Shown here: positions 18,775-28,264 of the stretch, piece by piece
How positions within the stretch are numbered: the first letter of the stretch is position 1
Layout of the letters: the number at the start of each line of letters is the position of its first letter
Notes under the pieces: model-generated
Told to the model about the DNA's origin: nothing
Database searches by the model: none
What the model saw: the letters and a program-made list of their open reading frames with translations, nothing else
Position numbers and translations under genes: made by a program
Assembly (NCBI RefSeq): GCF_014643635.1
Contig: NZ_BMJV01000013.1
Location: 1-64,000, forward strand
Origin: Salipiger pallidus
GTDB lineage: Bacteria; Pseudomonadota; Alphaproteobacteria; Rhodobacterales; Rhodobacteraceae
Direction of reading: 5' to 3'
Length of the DNA: 64,000 bases

Positions 18775-19396
18775 CCACGAACTTCGCTTCTGCGCTGGCC
18801 AGTCCCGCTGGTGTATCGCACCCTGAGCCCTGAGCCCTGAGCCCTGAGCCCTGAGCCCTGAGCCCTGAGCCCTGAGCCCCGTGTTCAATGCACCAAGCCG
18901 CGTCTCTGTCCCTGTCTTGCTGTCCGTTTGCTCGCGGTGGGGCTGTACCCTCGTGCGCTCGCTTTGGCCTCCGCCAACGCTCACGGACGGAGCGTCGCAC
19001 CTGAAGGCAGCATGGACTGTGCCCCTTGGCCGTTTCGGCCAACGGCGCTCGCCAAGATGAACCCTGACTGTGCGGCTCGGCATCTGGCGGCACCCTCAGG
19101 GCCATGGTGACCCGGGCAAGGCGCTCCGGCACAAGACCGCCGCCAGCGTTCCCCGGCAGGTCCAGGACCTCCCCGATGCCCACCGCAGCCAGCCTCTCAC
19201 CAATGTTGCCGCCAGTGTTCAGCGCCACCTGCGCTCAGCCGCTCATCTGCCCACGCTGTGACGTGCCGGACGCTCTCTTTGCACAAACAGCGCCATTGCG
19301 CCACGCGCTGCCGTTGCAACCGCAGCGGCTTGGCGCTAAGGCTCGCGGAAATTCGACCGCGCCGCAGATACGGCCAATAATACGAAGGAGCGCACC
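18775..19396. other. Intergenic region, 622 bp, with heptamer tandem array
   Basis: No convincing gene. The only ordered structure is the CCCTGAG array at 18821-18876. The remainder is GC-rich sequence with short broken reading frames. The right end must hold the promoter of the homoserine dehydrogenase gene, whose AAGGAG ribosome site is clear. Confidence 0.6.
18821..18876. repeat. Tandem heptanucleotide repeat, 8 perfect copies of CCCTGAG
   Basis: Eight uninterrupted identical 7-bp units (56 bp), followed by CCCC. This is a typical slipped-strand variable-number repeat. It lies 46 bp past the lipoprotein stop, outside any credible gene. Confidence 0.95.
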
Positions 19397-20683
19397 ATGT
19401 CAGACCCCCTCCGCCTCGGGATTGCAGGGCTTGGCACAGTCGGTGCCGGCGTCGTCAAGATCGTCCGCCAGAAGGCCGCCCTGCTCGAGGCCCGTTCGGG
19501 CCGCCCGATCGCCGTCTCGGCGGTCTCGGCGCGCAACCGCGACAAGGACCGCGGCGTGCCGCTTGGCTCCTACGCGTGGGAGGATGACCCGGTCTCGCTC
19601 GCGGCGCGGGACGACGTGGATGTCTTCGTGGAGTTGGTCGGTGGCTCGGACGGCCCCGCAAAGGCGTCGGTCGAGGCGGCGCTGAAGGCGGGCAAGGACG
19701 TGGTTACCGCCAACAAGGCGTTGCTGGCCCATCACGGGCAGGCGCTGGCGGAACTGGCCGAGGCCAACGATTGCGTGCTGCGCTTCGAGGCGGCGGTGGC
19801 GGGCGGCATCCCCGTCATCAAGGCGCTGACCGAAGGGCTCGCCGCGAACGAGATCACCCGCGTCATGGGTGTGATGAACGGCACCTGTAACTACATCCTC
19901 ACCCGGATGGAGAATGGCGGGCTGACCTATGCCGAGGCCTTCGCCGAGGCGGACGCCCTGGGTTATCTCGAGGCCGATCCCGAGCTGGACGTGGGCGGCA
20001 TCGACGCCGGTCACAAACTGGCGCTGCTGTCGTCGATCGCCTATGGCACGCAGGTGGATTTCGACAACGTCGAGCTGGAAGGCATCGGCCGCATCCGCAT
20101 CGAGGACATCCGTCAGGCCTGCGACATGGGCTACAAGATCAAGCTGCTGGGCGTCTGCCGCCTGAGCGGACGCGGGCTGGAGCAGTCCATGTCGCCGTGC
20201 CTCGTACCCGCCACCTCGCCGCTGGGCCAGCTGGATGGCGGCACCAACATGGTGGTGATCGAAGGGGACCAAGTGGGCCAGATCGTCATGCGCGGCGCTG
20301 GCGCGGGCGAAGGGCCCACTGCCTCTGCCGTAATGGGTGACGTGATGGACATTGCCCGAGGCACCCGTGTGACCACCTTCGGCGCCCCTGCCAGCAAGCT
20401 GGTCAAGGCGCAGCATTCCCGCGCCGCGACGCCAGCGCCCTACTACCTGCGCATGGCGCTGGCGGACAAGCCGGGCGCGCTGGCCAAGGTGGCCTCGGCT
20501 CTCGGCGAGGCGGGCGTGTCGATCCACCGCATGCGTCAGTACGACCACGTCAACGAAGCGGCCCCGGTGCTTATCGTGACGCACAAGACCACCCGCGCCG
20601 CGCTGGACGTGGCGCTGGCCGCATTCCCGGCAACCGGTGTTGTCGTGGGCGAGCCGGTGGCGCTGCGCATTGAGGCGGTCTGA
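19397..20683 (+). CDS. hom: Homoserine dehydrogenase
   Basis: 428 residues. It reduces aspartate semialdehyde to homoserine for methionine, threonine and isoleucine synthesis. The NAD(P)-binding fold opens with LGIAGLGTVGAGVV. The catalytic domain shows VVTANKALLA, EAAVAGGIPVIK, VMNGTCNYIL, and the signature ALGYLEADPELDVGGIDAGHK with the catalytic Lys/Asp. The last 85 residues are an ACT domain (YYLRMALADKPGALAKVAS), which usually confers feedback inhibition by threonine. AAGGAG lies 7 bases before the ATG. It is a single-gene unit here; the glpX gene often found next to it in relatives is absent. Confidence 0.97.
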   Translation: MSDPLRLGIAGLGTVGAGVVKIVRQKAALLEARSGRPIAVSAVSARNRDKDRGVPLGSYAWEDDPVSLAARDDVDVFVELVGGSDGPAKASVEAALKAGKDVVTANKALLAHHGQALAELAEANDCVLRFEAAVAGGIPVIKALTEGLAANEITRVMGVMNGTCNYILTRMENGGLTYAEAFAEADALGYLEADPELDVGGIDAGHKLALLSSIAYGTQVDFDNVELEGIGRIRIEDIRQACDMGYKIKLLGVCRLSGRGLEQSMSPCLVPATSPLGQLDGGTNMVVIEGDQVGQIVMRGAGAGEGPTASAVMGDVMDIARGTRVTTFGAPASKLVKAQHSRAATPAPYYLRMALADKPGALAKVASALGEAGVSIHRMRQYDHVNEAAPVLIVTHKTTRAALDVALAAFPATGVVVGEPVALRIEAV

Positions 20684-21007
20684 GCAACGCCCGATCCGGG
20701 CCTAGGGCCGCCGGGGCACTGGCGGTCTGAAAAAGGGACGGTCGGCGGTCCGGTAGCGCATCGCATCGCTGCCCGGACCGTTGCCGCACGGCTCGGGCGG
20801 TTGGCGGCGGCCCCCGAGGCGCATCGCAGCGTTGTTGACGACGCGCCCATTGCGGTGACCTTCGGCAAAGAGACCTACCGGGCGACCCCGGGCAAACGGC
20901 CTTAAAACCGGGCAGGTCTGGCGCGCGCCGGGCCGCTGCCGCAGCGGCGCACTTGTGAGGTGCGGGGCGGGGCGCTAACCGTTGGTGGACGAATGAAGGA
21001 GTCCACC
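20684..21007. other. Intergenic region, 324 bp, possible decayed reading frame
   Basis: A frame open from about 20729 to the TAA at 20905 would end IAVTFGKETYRATPGKRP, but it has no credible start codon or ribosome site and I recognise no family. The rest holds the argE promoter region. The codon periodicity suggests a gene remnant rather than an active gene. Confidence 0.4.
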
Positions 21008-22201
21008 ATGCCCGCAGATGTGCCCGCCACCCGGCCGAGTTCTTGCCTGACCCCGCGACAGATCCTCGAAAAGCTGGTGAGCTTCCCCACGGTAAGCTGC
21101 GACAGCAACCTGCCGCTGATCGACTGGGTGGAGGGCTACCTTGCTAGCCATGACATCGCCGCGCACCGTCATCCCAAACCCGCAGAGCCCGATTTCAAGG
21201 CCGCGCTCTTTGCCCATGTGGGCCCCGAGGCCCGAGGCGGCGTCGTGCTGTCTGGCCACACGGACGTGGTGCCCGTGGATGGGCAGGACTGGACCTCGGA
21301 CCCGTTCACCCTGACCGAACGGGACGGGCGGCTGTACGGGCGCGGCTCCACCGACATGAAGGGGTTCGACGCGCTTGCCATCTGGGCGCTGGTCGAGGCC
21401 AAGCACCGGGGCGTGACCACCCCGCTTCAGATCGCGCTCAGCTATGACGAGGAAATCGGCTGCATGGGTGGGCGCGATCTTGCCCGCGCCATGCAGGGCG
21501 TCATCCCCAAGGCAAAAAGCGTCATCGTGGGCGAGCCGACGATGATGAAGGCGGTGACCGGCCACAAGGGCGGGGTGAACTTCTGGGTGCATGTGCATGG
21601 CACCTCCGTGCATTCGTCGATCCTGCACACCGGCGTGTCGGCGATCATGTACGGTGCGGACCTCATCCAGTGGGCCAACCGCATGAATGCCGAGAACGCC
21701 GCGAAGACCCCCACGGGGATGCAGGCACTGTTCGATCCGCCATTCACCAATGTCCATGTGGGCGTCATCAAGGGCGGCACCGCCCATAACATCACCGCCA
21801 GCGATTGCGCCTTCGGCATGGGCTTCCGTGTTATCCCCGGTGAGAGCATCGAGGATTGGCGCGCCCGCTTCATGGAGGAAGTGAAGGCGCTGGAAACCCG
21901 GATGCAGGCGGTCAGCTCTGAGGCGTGGATCGAGGTGTCGGAGATGTTCGAACTGCCGCCCCTTGTGCCTGTCGAGGACAATGCCGCCGAGGCGCTGGTA
22001 CGCCGCGTGACCGGCGACAACGGCGTCATGCAGGTGAGCTACGGCACCGAGGCCAGCCATTTTCAGGCCGAAGGCTATGACGCGGTGGTCTGCGGGCCGT
22101 CGGACATCGACATTGCCCACAAGCCGGATGAGTACATCGAGATCTCGCAACTTGACGCGGGCGAGGCCTTCATGGAGCGCCTGCTGGAGACGCTGGCATG
22201 A
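21008..22201 (+). CDS. argE: Acetylornithine deacetylase (M20 family)
   Basis: 397 residues. It removes the acetyl group of N-acetylornithine, or of a related N-acyl amino acid, in the cytoplasm. M20 zinc motifs: LSGHTDVVPVD (first metal His and the Asp that positions catalysis), YGRGSTDMKGF (bridging Asp), YDEEIGCMG (catalytic Glu-Glu), and SYGTEASHFQ near the end, plus IGEPT-like VGEPTMMKAV. The dimerisation domain between lies at about residues 180-290. The ATG at 21008 follows AAGGAG by 6 bases; earlier in-frame ATGs lack this. It overlaps the oxidoreductase gene by 4 bases, so here it may serve amino-acid catabolism rather than arginine synthesis. Confidence 0.88.
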   Translation: MPADVPATRPSSCLTPRQILEKLVSFPTVSCDSNLPLIDWVEGYLASHDIAAHRHPKPAEPDFKAALFAHVGPEARGGVVLSGHTDVVPVDGQDWTSDPFTLTERDGRLYGRGSTDMKGFDALAIWALVEAKHRGVTTPLQIALSYDEEIGCMGGRDLARAMQGVIPKAKSVIVGEPTMMKAVTGHKGGVNFWVHVHGTSVHSSILHTGVSAIMYGADLIQWANRMNAENAAKTPTGMQALFDPPFTNVHVGVIKGGTAHNITASDCAFGMGFRVIPGESIEDWRARFMEEVKALETRMQAVSSEAWIEVSEMFELPPLVPVEDNAAEALVRRVTGDNGVMQVSYGTEASHFQAEGYDAVVCGPSDIDIAHKPDEYIEISQLDAGEAFMERLLETLA

Positions 22202-23541
22202 TTTTTCCCTTTCGTGACGACGGACCGCTTGAACACGATGGCCCCTTGCCGGAGCGCGTCGACCTCGTGGTCATCGGTGGCGGCGTCATCGGTACCTGTA
22301 CGGCGCTTTACGCGGTTCGGGCAGGGCTGTCGGTACTGGTGCTGGAAAAGGGCCGTGTGGCGGCCGAGCAAAGCTCGCGCAACTGGGGCTGGATCAGGGT
22401 GCAGGGCCGTGACATGGCCGAGATCCCCATCGCGCTTGAGGCGCAGACGCTCTGGCAGGATCTGGATGCAGACTGCGGCGGCGACCTTGGGGTGAAGACC
22501 GTGGGCGTCGGCTACCTTGCCAAGACGGATAAGGAACTTGCCTCTTTCGCGGACTGGTTGGGGCAGGCGAAACCGCTTGGCGTGTCGTCGGAGCTGCTCG
22601 ATGCCGAGGGCACGCGGGCGATGCTGGGGCATAGCTCGGGGGACTGGACCGGTATGCTCCACACCCCCACCGACATGAAGGCCGAGCCGTGGGTCGCCGT
22701 GCCTCGCCTTGCGCGGCTGGCGGTGGAGGCGGGCGCATCGGTGCGCGAGCATTGCGCGGTGCGTGGTCTCGACACGGTCGGCGGCAATGTGGCCGGAGTA
22801 GTGACCGAAAAGGGCCGTGTGGCCTGCGACAAGGTGGTGCTGGCAGGGGGCGCGTGGTCCTCGCTGTTCCTGCGCCGTCATGGGGTTGCGATCCCGCAGC
22901 TGTCGGTGCGCTCGACCGCCATGGCGACCGAACGCCTGCCGCAGGCGGTGTCCACCGCCGCCGTGGACGACCAGCTTGCCTTTCGTCCTCGCGCCGACGG
23001 GGGCTACACCCTTGCGCCCTCGGCCTTTTCCGAGCTTTTCATCGGCCCCGACAGTTTCCGCGCGCTGAAGACGTACCTGCCGCTTGCGGTTTCAGGAGAG
23101 TTCGACATCCGTCTGCGGGCGCTGGCCCCGAAAGGCTATCCGGACGCCTGGGGCACACCCAGGCGCTGGCGCGACGACGAGGTGTCGCCCTTCGAGCAGA
23201 TGCGGATCCTGTCGCCAGAACCGAACGCCGCGAAGGTGGCGCAGACCCGCGACGCCTTTGCCCGGCATTTTCCGCAAATGGGCGAGGTGCCGCTGGCCGC
23301 GAGCTGGGCTGGTATGATCGACGTGCTGCCTGACGTTGTGCCGGTGGTGGACCATGTGGAGGCGCTGCCGGGGCTGACCGTGGCCACCGGCATGTGCGGA
23401 CACGGGTTTGGCATCGGGCCGGGTTTTGGCCGCGTCCTTGCGGACATGGTGCAGGGGCGTGATCCGGGCCACGACATGACCCGGTTCCGGCTGGGGCGGT
23501 TTTCCGACGGATCGAAACTGGTGACGGGCCCCAACCTCTGA
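22198..23541 (+). CDS. FAD-dependent oxidoreductase, D-amino acid oxidase/dehydrogenase (DAO) family
   Basis: 447 residues. The FAD-binding Rossmann motif VDLVVIGGGVIGTCTALYAVRAG starts at residue 21 (VIGGGVIG), followed by the LEKGR acidic end of strand 2. SSRNWGWIRVQG matches the substrate-side motif of the DadA/glycine oxidase group, and the C-terminal G-x-G-F-G-I-G-PGFGRVLAD closes the FAD site. It oxidises an amine or D-amino acid-like substrate. Translationally coupled to the argE-like gene (ATGA) and followed 100 bases later by an M20 amidohydrolase, suggesting a small N-acyl amino acid or amine catabolic group (inference). Confidence 0.85.
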   Translation: MIFPFRDDGPLEHDGPLPERVDLVVIGGGVIGTCTALYAVRAGLSVLVLEKGRVAAEQSSRNWGWIRVQGRDMAEIPIALEAQTLWQDLDADCGGDLGVKTVGVGYLAKTDKELASFADWLGQAKPLGVSSELLDAEGTRAMLGHSSGDWTGMLHTPTDMKAEPWVAVPRLARLAVEAGASVREHCAVRGLDTVGGNVAGVVTEKGRVACDKVVLAGGAWSSLFLRRHGVAIPQLSVRSTAMATERLPQAVSTAAVDDQLAFRPRADGGYTLAPSAFSELFIGPDSFRALKTYLPLAVSGEFDIRLRALAPKGYPDAWGTPRRWRDDEVSPFEQMRILSPEPNAAKVAQTRDAFARHFPQMGEVPLAASWAGMIDVLPDVVPVVDHVEALPGLTVATGMCGHGFGIGPGFGRVLADMVQGRDPGHDMTRFRLGRFSDGSKLVTGPNL

Positions 23542-23641
23542 GCCATCCTGACGCCAAGTCCTGACGTGGAGTCATGAAGACCCGTCTTGAAGCAATGCCT
23601 GCAAGCGTGGCAGGCTTTCCCGACCAACAAGGAGCGACCCC

Positions 23642-24808
23642 ATGCCCGTCAAGAACCGCCTCGCCGAGCTGCACGACGAGATCACCGCCTGGCGCAGGGA
23701 TCTGCACGAGAACCCCGAGATCCTCTTCGAGGTGCACCGCACCGCCGGGGTGGTCGCGGGCAAGCTGCGCGAGTTCGGCTGCGACGAGGTGGTCGAGGGC
23801 ATCGGCCGCACCGGCGTCGTCGGTGTGATCCGGGGGCGCGAGAGCGGCTCGGGCAAGGTCGTCGGTCTGCGTGCCGACATGGACGCGCTGCCGATCCACG
23901 AGCAGACGGGCCTCGAGTACGCCTCGAAGACGCCTGGCGCGATGCACGCCTGCGGGCATGACGGCCATACGGCGATGCTTCTGGGGGCGGCCAAGTACCT
24001 GTCCGAGACGCGCAATTTCGACGGCACCGTGGTGGTGATCTTCCAACCCGCCGAGGAGGGCGGCGGTGGCGGGCGCTTCATGTGCGAGGACGACATGATG
24101 GAGCGCTTCGGCATCCAGGAGGTGTATGGCATGCACAACTGGCCCGGCGTGCCGGTGGGGCAGTTCGCCATTCGGCCCGGCGCCTTCTTTGCCGCCACGG
24201 ACCAGTTCGAGATCACGGTGACCGGCGTTGGCGGCCATGCGGCGAAACCGCACCAGGCGACCGACCCGCTGGTGACCTCGGCCCATGTGGTGACGGCGCT
24301 GCAGAGCATCGTGTCCCGCAACTCCGACCCCGACGACCAGATGGTTGTGTCGGTGACTTCGATCGAAAGCTCCTCCAAGGCGTTCAACGTCATCCCGGCG
24401 CATGTCACCCTGCGCGGCACCATGCGCACCATGTCCAAGGCAAACCGCGCCCTTGGCGAAGAGCGGATCAAGGCCGTGGCCACCGGTACCGCCGCGACCT
24501 TCGGCTGCGAGGGGGCGGTTCGCTGGATTCCCGGCTACCCGGCCATGGTGAACCACGAGGAACAGACCGCCTTTGCCGCCGACGTGGCCGAGGCGGTGTC
24601 GGGCGCCTGCGACCGCGACGCGCCGATCACCATGGGCGGCGAGGATTTTTCCTACATGCTCGAAGAGCGCCCCGGGGCCTATATCCTCGTGGGCAATGGC
24701 GATACGGCGGACGTGCACAACCCCGCTTACAACTTCAACGACGATGCCATCCCGGCAGGCTGTTCGTGGTGGGCCGAGATCGTCGAGCGCCGGATGCCGG
24801 TGGGCTGA
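23642..24808 (+). CDS. M20 family amidohydrolase (hippurate/N-acyl amino acid hydrolase type)
   Basis: 388 residues. The M20D signature is plain: WRRDLHENPEI at the start, GLRADMDALPI, then MHACGHDGHTAMLLGAA with metal-binding Cys/His residues, FQPAEEGGGGG with the catalytic Glu pair, GMHNWPGVPVG, and GGEDFSYMLE near the C-terminus. Such enzymes cleave N-acyl or indole-conjugated amino acids. AAGGAG sits 7 bases before the ATG. It follows the DAO gene by 100 bases in the same direction. Substrate not determinable from sequence. Confidence 0.9.
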   Translation: MPVKNRLAELHDEITAWRRDLHENPEILFEVHRTAGVVAGKLREFGCDEVVEGIGRTGVVGVIRGRESGSGKVVGLRADMDALPIHEQTGLEYASKTPGAMHACGHDGHTAMLLGAAKYLSETRNFDGTVVVIFQPAEEGGGGGRFMCEDDMMERFGIQEVYGMHNWPGVPVGQFAIRPGAFFAATDQFEITVTGVGGHAAKPHQATDPLVTSAHVVTALQSIVSRNSDPDDQMVVSVTSIESSSKAFNVIPAHVTLRGTMRTMSKANRALGEERIKAVATGTAATFGCEGAVRWIPGYPAMVNHEEQTAFAADVAEAVSGACDRDAPITMGGEDFSYMLEERPGAYILVGNGDTADVHNPAYNFNDDAIPAGCSWWAEIVERRMPVG

Positions 24809-25202
24809 CGCCGCGCCTGCTGCGGGCCTCGAGAGGTTCGCTCAGGAGAGGTAAGGTCGGAACAGGCTGGGCGACGAAAAGCCGGGCCTGTTCAAACCTG
24901 ACCATCTCTTGGTCTGCTCCTCAGAGGCGTGATAGTCGCCCTTGCTTCGTCGTTGTGGCGGTCAGAGCGCTGCTGGGTGGTGCCGGGATTTCCCGGGTCT
25001 CGGGCGTAGTGAAGGCTTTGGCGGCGCACCCGTGCATATTTTGAAAGAGAGGAAACGGCAGGTCGTGCCATTCCCCGGCGCGCCGCACGCCGGGCGCTCA
25101 CCTCCAGTTGAACCATATGTCACGCCGGGGTCTTGCGGCTGTTGCAATGAGCCGTGCAGGATCGGGGTGACGCAACGAGAGCCAGACCCCGGGAGCCGCC
25201 CC
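24809..25202. other. Intergenic region, 394 bp, no gene seen
   Basis: Contains a degenerate copy of the dispersed element (GCATATTTTGAAAGAGAGG starting near 25033). No reading frame is convincing: frames open upstream of the cytochrome start lack ribosome sites and cross this repeat. Confidence 0.6.
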
Positions 25203-25784
25203 ATGAGTGCACAGATGTCCGACACCTCCGCCGAAGGGCAGCTTTGGGATCCGGTGGTGCGGGTGCTGCACTGGGCGCTGGTCGTGGCCTTTGCCTTCAC
25301 CTGGGGCATGGCCAAGTTCGGCCCCGATATCATGACACTGCATTTCTGGGGTGGGTACGCCGTGGGCGGTATCGTGGTGTTGCGGATCGTCTGGGGCTTT
25401 GTCGGGCCGCGGACCGCGCGCTTCGCCAGCTTCGTTCGGGGGCCGGCGGCGGTGGCGCGCTATGCGAAGGACCTGCCAAAGCGTAGCCCGTCGCGGACCT
25501 GGGGACATAACCCGGTAGGGGCGTTGTTCGTGATCGGCGTGCTCATGGTGCTGGCGCTGCAGGTGCTGTCGGGGCTGGTGTCGGACCCCGAGGATTACGT
25601 CAATGTCGGGCCATGGGCGCAGTACGTGCCTTATGACGTGACTCAAGCGGCGCTGGATCTGCACGAGCCGCTGTCCACGATCCTGCTGGTGATGGTTCTG
25701 GTCCACATCGCGGCCATCATTTTCTATCGGCGCTGGAAACACGAAGACCTCGTGACACCAATGGTGACCGGGCGGCGGCGCTGA
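25203..25784 (+). CDS. Cytochrome b561 / Ni-Fe hydrogenase-type cytochrome b
   Basis: 193 residues with four membrane helices: about VLHWALVVAFAFTWGMA, LHFWGGYAVGGIVVLRIVWGFVG, VGALFVIGVLMVLALQVLSGLV and STILLVMVLVHIAAIIFYRR. Histidines suited to bind two haems b are in VLHW, LHFWGG, LDLHEPL and LVHIAAI. The family moves electrons between periplasmic donors and membrane acceptors. ATG at 25203 is preceded by GGGAG (25191-25195). The gene stands alone. Confidence 0.85.
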   Translation: MSAQMSDTSAEGQLWDPVVRVLHWALVVAFAFTWGMAKFGPDIMTLHFWGGYAVGGIVVLRIVWGFVGPRTARFASFVRGPAAVARYAKDLPKRSPSRTWGHNPVGALFVIGVLMVLALQVLSGLVSDPEDYVNVGPWAQYVPYDVTQAALDLHEPLSTILLVMVLVHIAAIIFYRRWKHEDLVTPMVTGRRR

Positions 25785-26108
25785 TCCTCTGGTCTCGGGC
25801 AGCCGGCATCAGCGCAAGGTTGCCTCTTTTCAAAGAGAGGAAGCTGTGGGCGGTTTCCGCTTTCGATCACCCGGAGATGGCCGTGTCGAGGGGCGGCGCT
25901 GAGCGGGCCCCGTTCAGCGCGTCTGCTCTGCCTGTTATGATTGGGGCCCTCGTGTCGCGAAGCGGGAACCCGGGCGTTAAAAGACGTCGTTAAGCCTTTT
26001 CAGGGGCTTTGGCAGGACGGGCGTTTGATCGCAGCCAATGGGCCGGGATGGTGATACGCTTCGGATTGCGGTAAGGGGGCTGCAAGGACAACCTTTGGAG
26101 GCTCCCGC
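25785..26108. other. Intergenic region, 324 bp, no gene seen
   Basis: Holds another degenerate dispersed-element copy (TCTTTTCAAAGAGAGGAAG near 25825). Nothing else is recognisable; the glycosyltransferase promoter is not clear. Confidence 0.55.
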
Positions 26109-26909
26109 GTGACGACCCGCGCCAATATCATCTGCATCAAGTGGGGCACGCTGTTTGGCCCGGAATACGTCAATCGCCTTTATTCCGGCGTGCGGCGCAA
26201 CATCGCGCGCCCTGTTCGGTTCCTGTGCATGACCGAGCATGCCGAAGGGCTGCACCCTGACATCGAGGTTCTGCCTCTGCCCGTGGAGCCGTTTGCCGAG
26301 CCCATGGCGGCGGCGCTTGCGGTGGCCAACCGGCAAGGGGCGATGCGCAAGGTGTCGCTGTTCCGTCCCGGACTGATCGAGGACCTCGAGGGGCCGATCC
26401 TTGGCTTCGACCTCGACGTGGTGATCACCGGCTCGCTTGACGAAATCCACGACCTTGCCCCCGGCACCGTGGCCATGCGCCACGACTGGACCGAGAAGCG
26501 CAAGGGCCGGCCCACGGGGCACGGCTCGGTCTTTCGTTTCGATCCGGCGCGGCATGGGTTCCTCTACGAGGATCTTGCCGGCAATCCCTATGCCGAGGTC
26601 GAGCGGGCGCGCGGGTCCGAGCAGCGCTATACCAGCCACAAGGCCATGGACCATGATCTTTTCACTTATATTCCGGACAATTGGGTGGTTTCCTTCAAGT
26701 ATGACTGCAACCCGTTCCCCGGCAACTGGCTGCACGCGCCGCGCCTGCCTGAGGAGGCAAAAGTGGTCTGTTTCCACGGTCGGCCCAAGATGACCGATGC
26801 GCTCGAGGGTTGGAACGGGTCTCTGATCCGCCATTCCAAGCCATGCGACTGGCTGCGCGATCACTGGATCGATCGCGCAAAGGCGGATCTCGGCCCGGAA
26901 TGGGCCTGA
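26109..26909 (+). CDS. Putative glycosyltransferase with DxD motif
   Basis: 266 residues. It starts at GTG, 8 bases after GGAGG. An alpha/beta nucleotide-sugar fold is suggested by MTTRANIICIKWG, VRFLCMTEHAEGL, and LGFDLDVVITGSLDE around residues 99-113, where D-L-D fits the metal-binding DxD motif of retaining glycosyltransferases (GT8-like). NPFPGNWLHAP and VVCFHGRPKM near the end resemble the conserved C-terminal metal-binding His region. It probably modifies a surface polysaccharide or lipid; the acceptor is unknown. It precedes fabF by 94 bases. Confidence 0.65.
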   Translation: MTTRANIICIKWGTLFGPEYVNRLYSGVRRNIARPVRFLCMTEHAEGLHPDIEVLPLPVEPFAEPMAAALAVANRQGAMRKVSLFRPGLIEDLEGPILGFDLDVVITGSLDEIHDLAPGTVAMRHDWTEKRKGRPTGHGSVFRFDPARHGFLYEDLAGNPYAEVERARGSEQRYTSHKAMDHDLFTYIPDNWVVSFKYDCNPFPGNWLHAPRLPEEAKVVCFHGRPKMTDALEGWNGSLIRHSKPCDWLRDHWIDRAKADLGPEWA

Positions 26910-27003
26910 GGGCGTCGCTTAGGCTTGCCCCCGGAGCCCGCCGCGCGGTAAGAGCGAGGCCACGAAAAATCTTTACGGAATCCGAGCGAGGAAGGGCACA
27001 GGC

Positions 27004-28260
27004 ATGCGTCGCGTCGTTGTAACCGGGCTGGGGCTGGTCACGCCGCTGGCCGATGGGGTCGAGAAGAGCTGGGAGCGTATCCTTGCAGGCAAGTCGGGCG
27101 CGGGCCCGATCAAGGGCTTCGATACCGAAGGCCTCGTCACCACCTATGCCTGCGAAGTGCCGCTGGGCGAGGGTGATGGTGAGTTCAACGCCAATGCCTA
27201 TCTCGAGCCCAAGGAACAGCGCAAGATCGACACCTTCATCCTGTTCGGCCTTGCCGCCGCGCAGCAGGCTGTCGAAGATTCCGGCTGGACGCCTACCGAC
27301 AAGGAAGATCTGGAGCGCACCGGCGTTCTGATCGGGTCGGGCATCGGTGGCCTCAATTCCATCGCCAACACCGCCGTCATGATGGCCGAGAAGGGCCCGC
27401 GCCGCGTGTCGCCGTTCTTTGTTCCCGGCGCGCTCATCAACCTGATCTCGGGCCAGGTGTCGATCAAGTACGGCTTCAAGGGCCCGAACCATTCGGTCGT
27501 CACTGCCTGCTCCACCGGCGCGCACGCCATCGGTGATGCCATGCGCCTCATCAAGTACGGCGATGCGGACGTGATGGTCGCGGGCGGCGCCGAGGCGGCG
27601 ATCTGCAAGATCGGCATCGCGGGCTTCAACGCCTGCAAGGCGCTGTCGACCAAGCGCGCGGACGATCCCACCAAGGCCAGCCGTCCCTATGATGCGGACC
27701 GCGACGGATTCGTCATGGGCGAGGGCGCGGGCATCGTGGTGCTCGAAGAATACGAACACGCCAAGGCGCGCGGCGCCAAGATCTATGCCGAGGTGCTGGG
27801 ATACGGCATGTCGGGCGATGCCTACCACATCACCGCACCCTCCGAGGATGGCGAAGGCGGCGAGCGGTCGATGCGCGCGGCGCTGAAATCCGCCGGGCTG
27901 GCGCCGTCTGACATCGACTACATCAACGCTCATGGCACCTCGACTATGGCCGACACCGTCGAGCTTGGCGCGGTAGAGCGCCTGCTGGGCGATCACGCGG
28001 CCAACGTCACCATGTCGTCGACCAAGTCGGCCACCGGGCACCTGCTGGGCGCTGCCGGGGCGATCGAGGCAATCTTCTCAATTCTCGCGATCCGCGATCA
28101 GGTGGCACCGCCGACCATCAACCTCGACAACCCGGCAGTGGAAACCCCCATCGACCTGGCGCCCAATGCAAAACGTGAACGCAAGGTGAGCTACGCGTTG
28201 TCGAACTCGTTCGGCTTCGGTGGTACCAACGCCAGCGTGATCTTCGGCAAGGTGGACTGA
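27004..28260 (+). CDS. fabF: 3-oxoacyl-[acyl-carrier-protein] synthase II
   Basis: 418 residues, standard length. It condenses malonyl-ACP with the growing acyl chain in fatty-acid synthesis. The catalytic triad is visible: Cys in SVVTACSTGAHAIGDA (about residue 170), His in INAHGTSTMADTVE (about 310) and His in KSATGHLLGAAG (about 347). The conserved C-terminal SNSFGFGGTNAS is intact. AGGAAG precedes the ATG. It is 4 bases from mltG, a pairing often seen in Rhodobacterales downstream of acpP; acpP itself is not here, its usual place being taken by the glycosyltransferase gene. Confidence 0.97.
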   Translation: MRRVVVTGLGLVTPLADGVEKSWERILAGKSGAGPIKGFDTEGLVTTYACEVPLGEGDGEFNANAYLEPKEQRKIDTFILFGLAAAQQAVEDSGWTPTDKEDLERTGVLIGSGIGGLNSIANTAVMMAEKGPRRVSPFFVPGALINLISGQVSIKYGFKGPNHSVVTACSTGAHAIGDAMRLIKYGDADVMVAGGAEAAICKIGIAGFNACKALSTKRADDPTKASRPYDADRDGFVMGEGAGIVVLEEYEHAKARGAKIYAEVLGYGMSGDAYHITAPSEDGEGGERSMRAALKSAGLAPSDIDYINAHGTSTMADTVELGAVERLLGDHAANVTMSSTKSATGHLLGAAGAIEAIFSILAIRDQVAPPTINLDNPAVETPIDLAPNAKRERKVSYALSNSFGFGGTNASVIFGKVD

Positions 28261-28264
28261 CCTC

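Noticed and set aside
18821-18876. CRISPR-like array
   Set aside because: Units are 7 bp with no spacers; it is a simple tandem repeat.
20729-20905. Short frame after hom ending KETYRATPGKRP
   Set aside because: No start codon with ribosome site and no family recognised; listed only as possible remnant.
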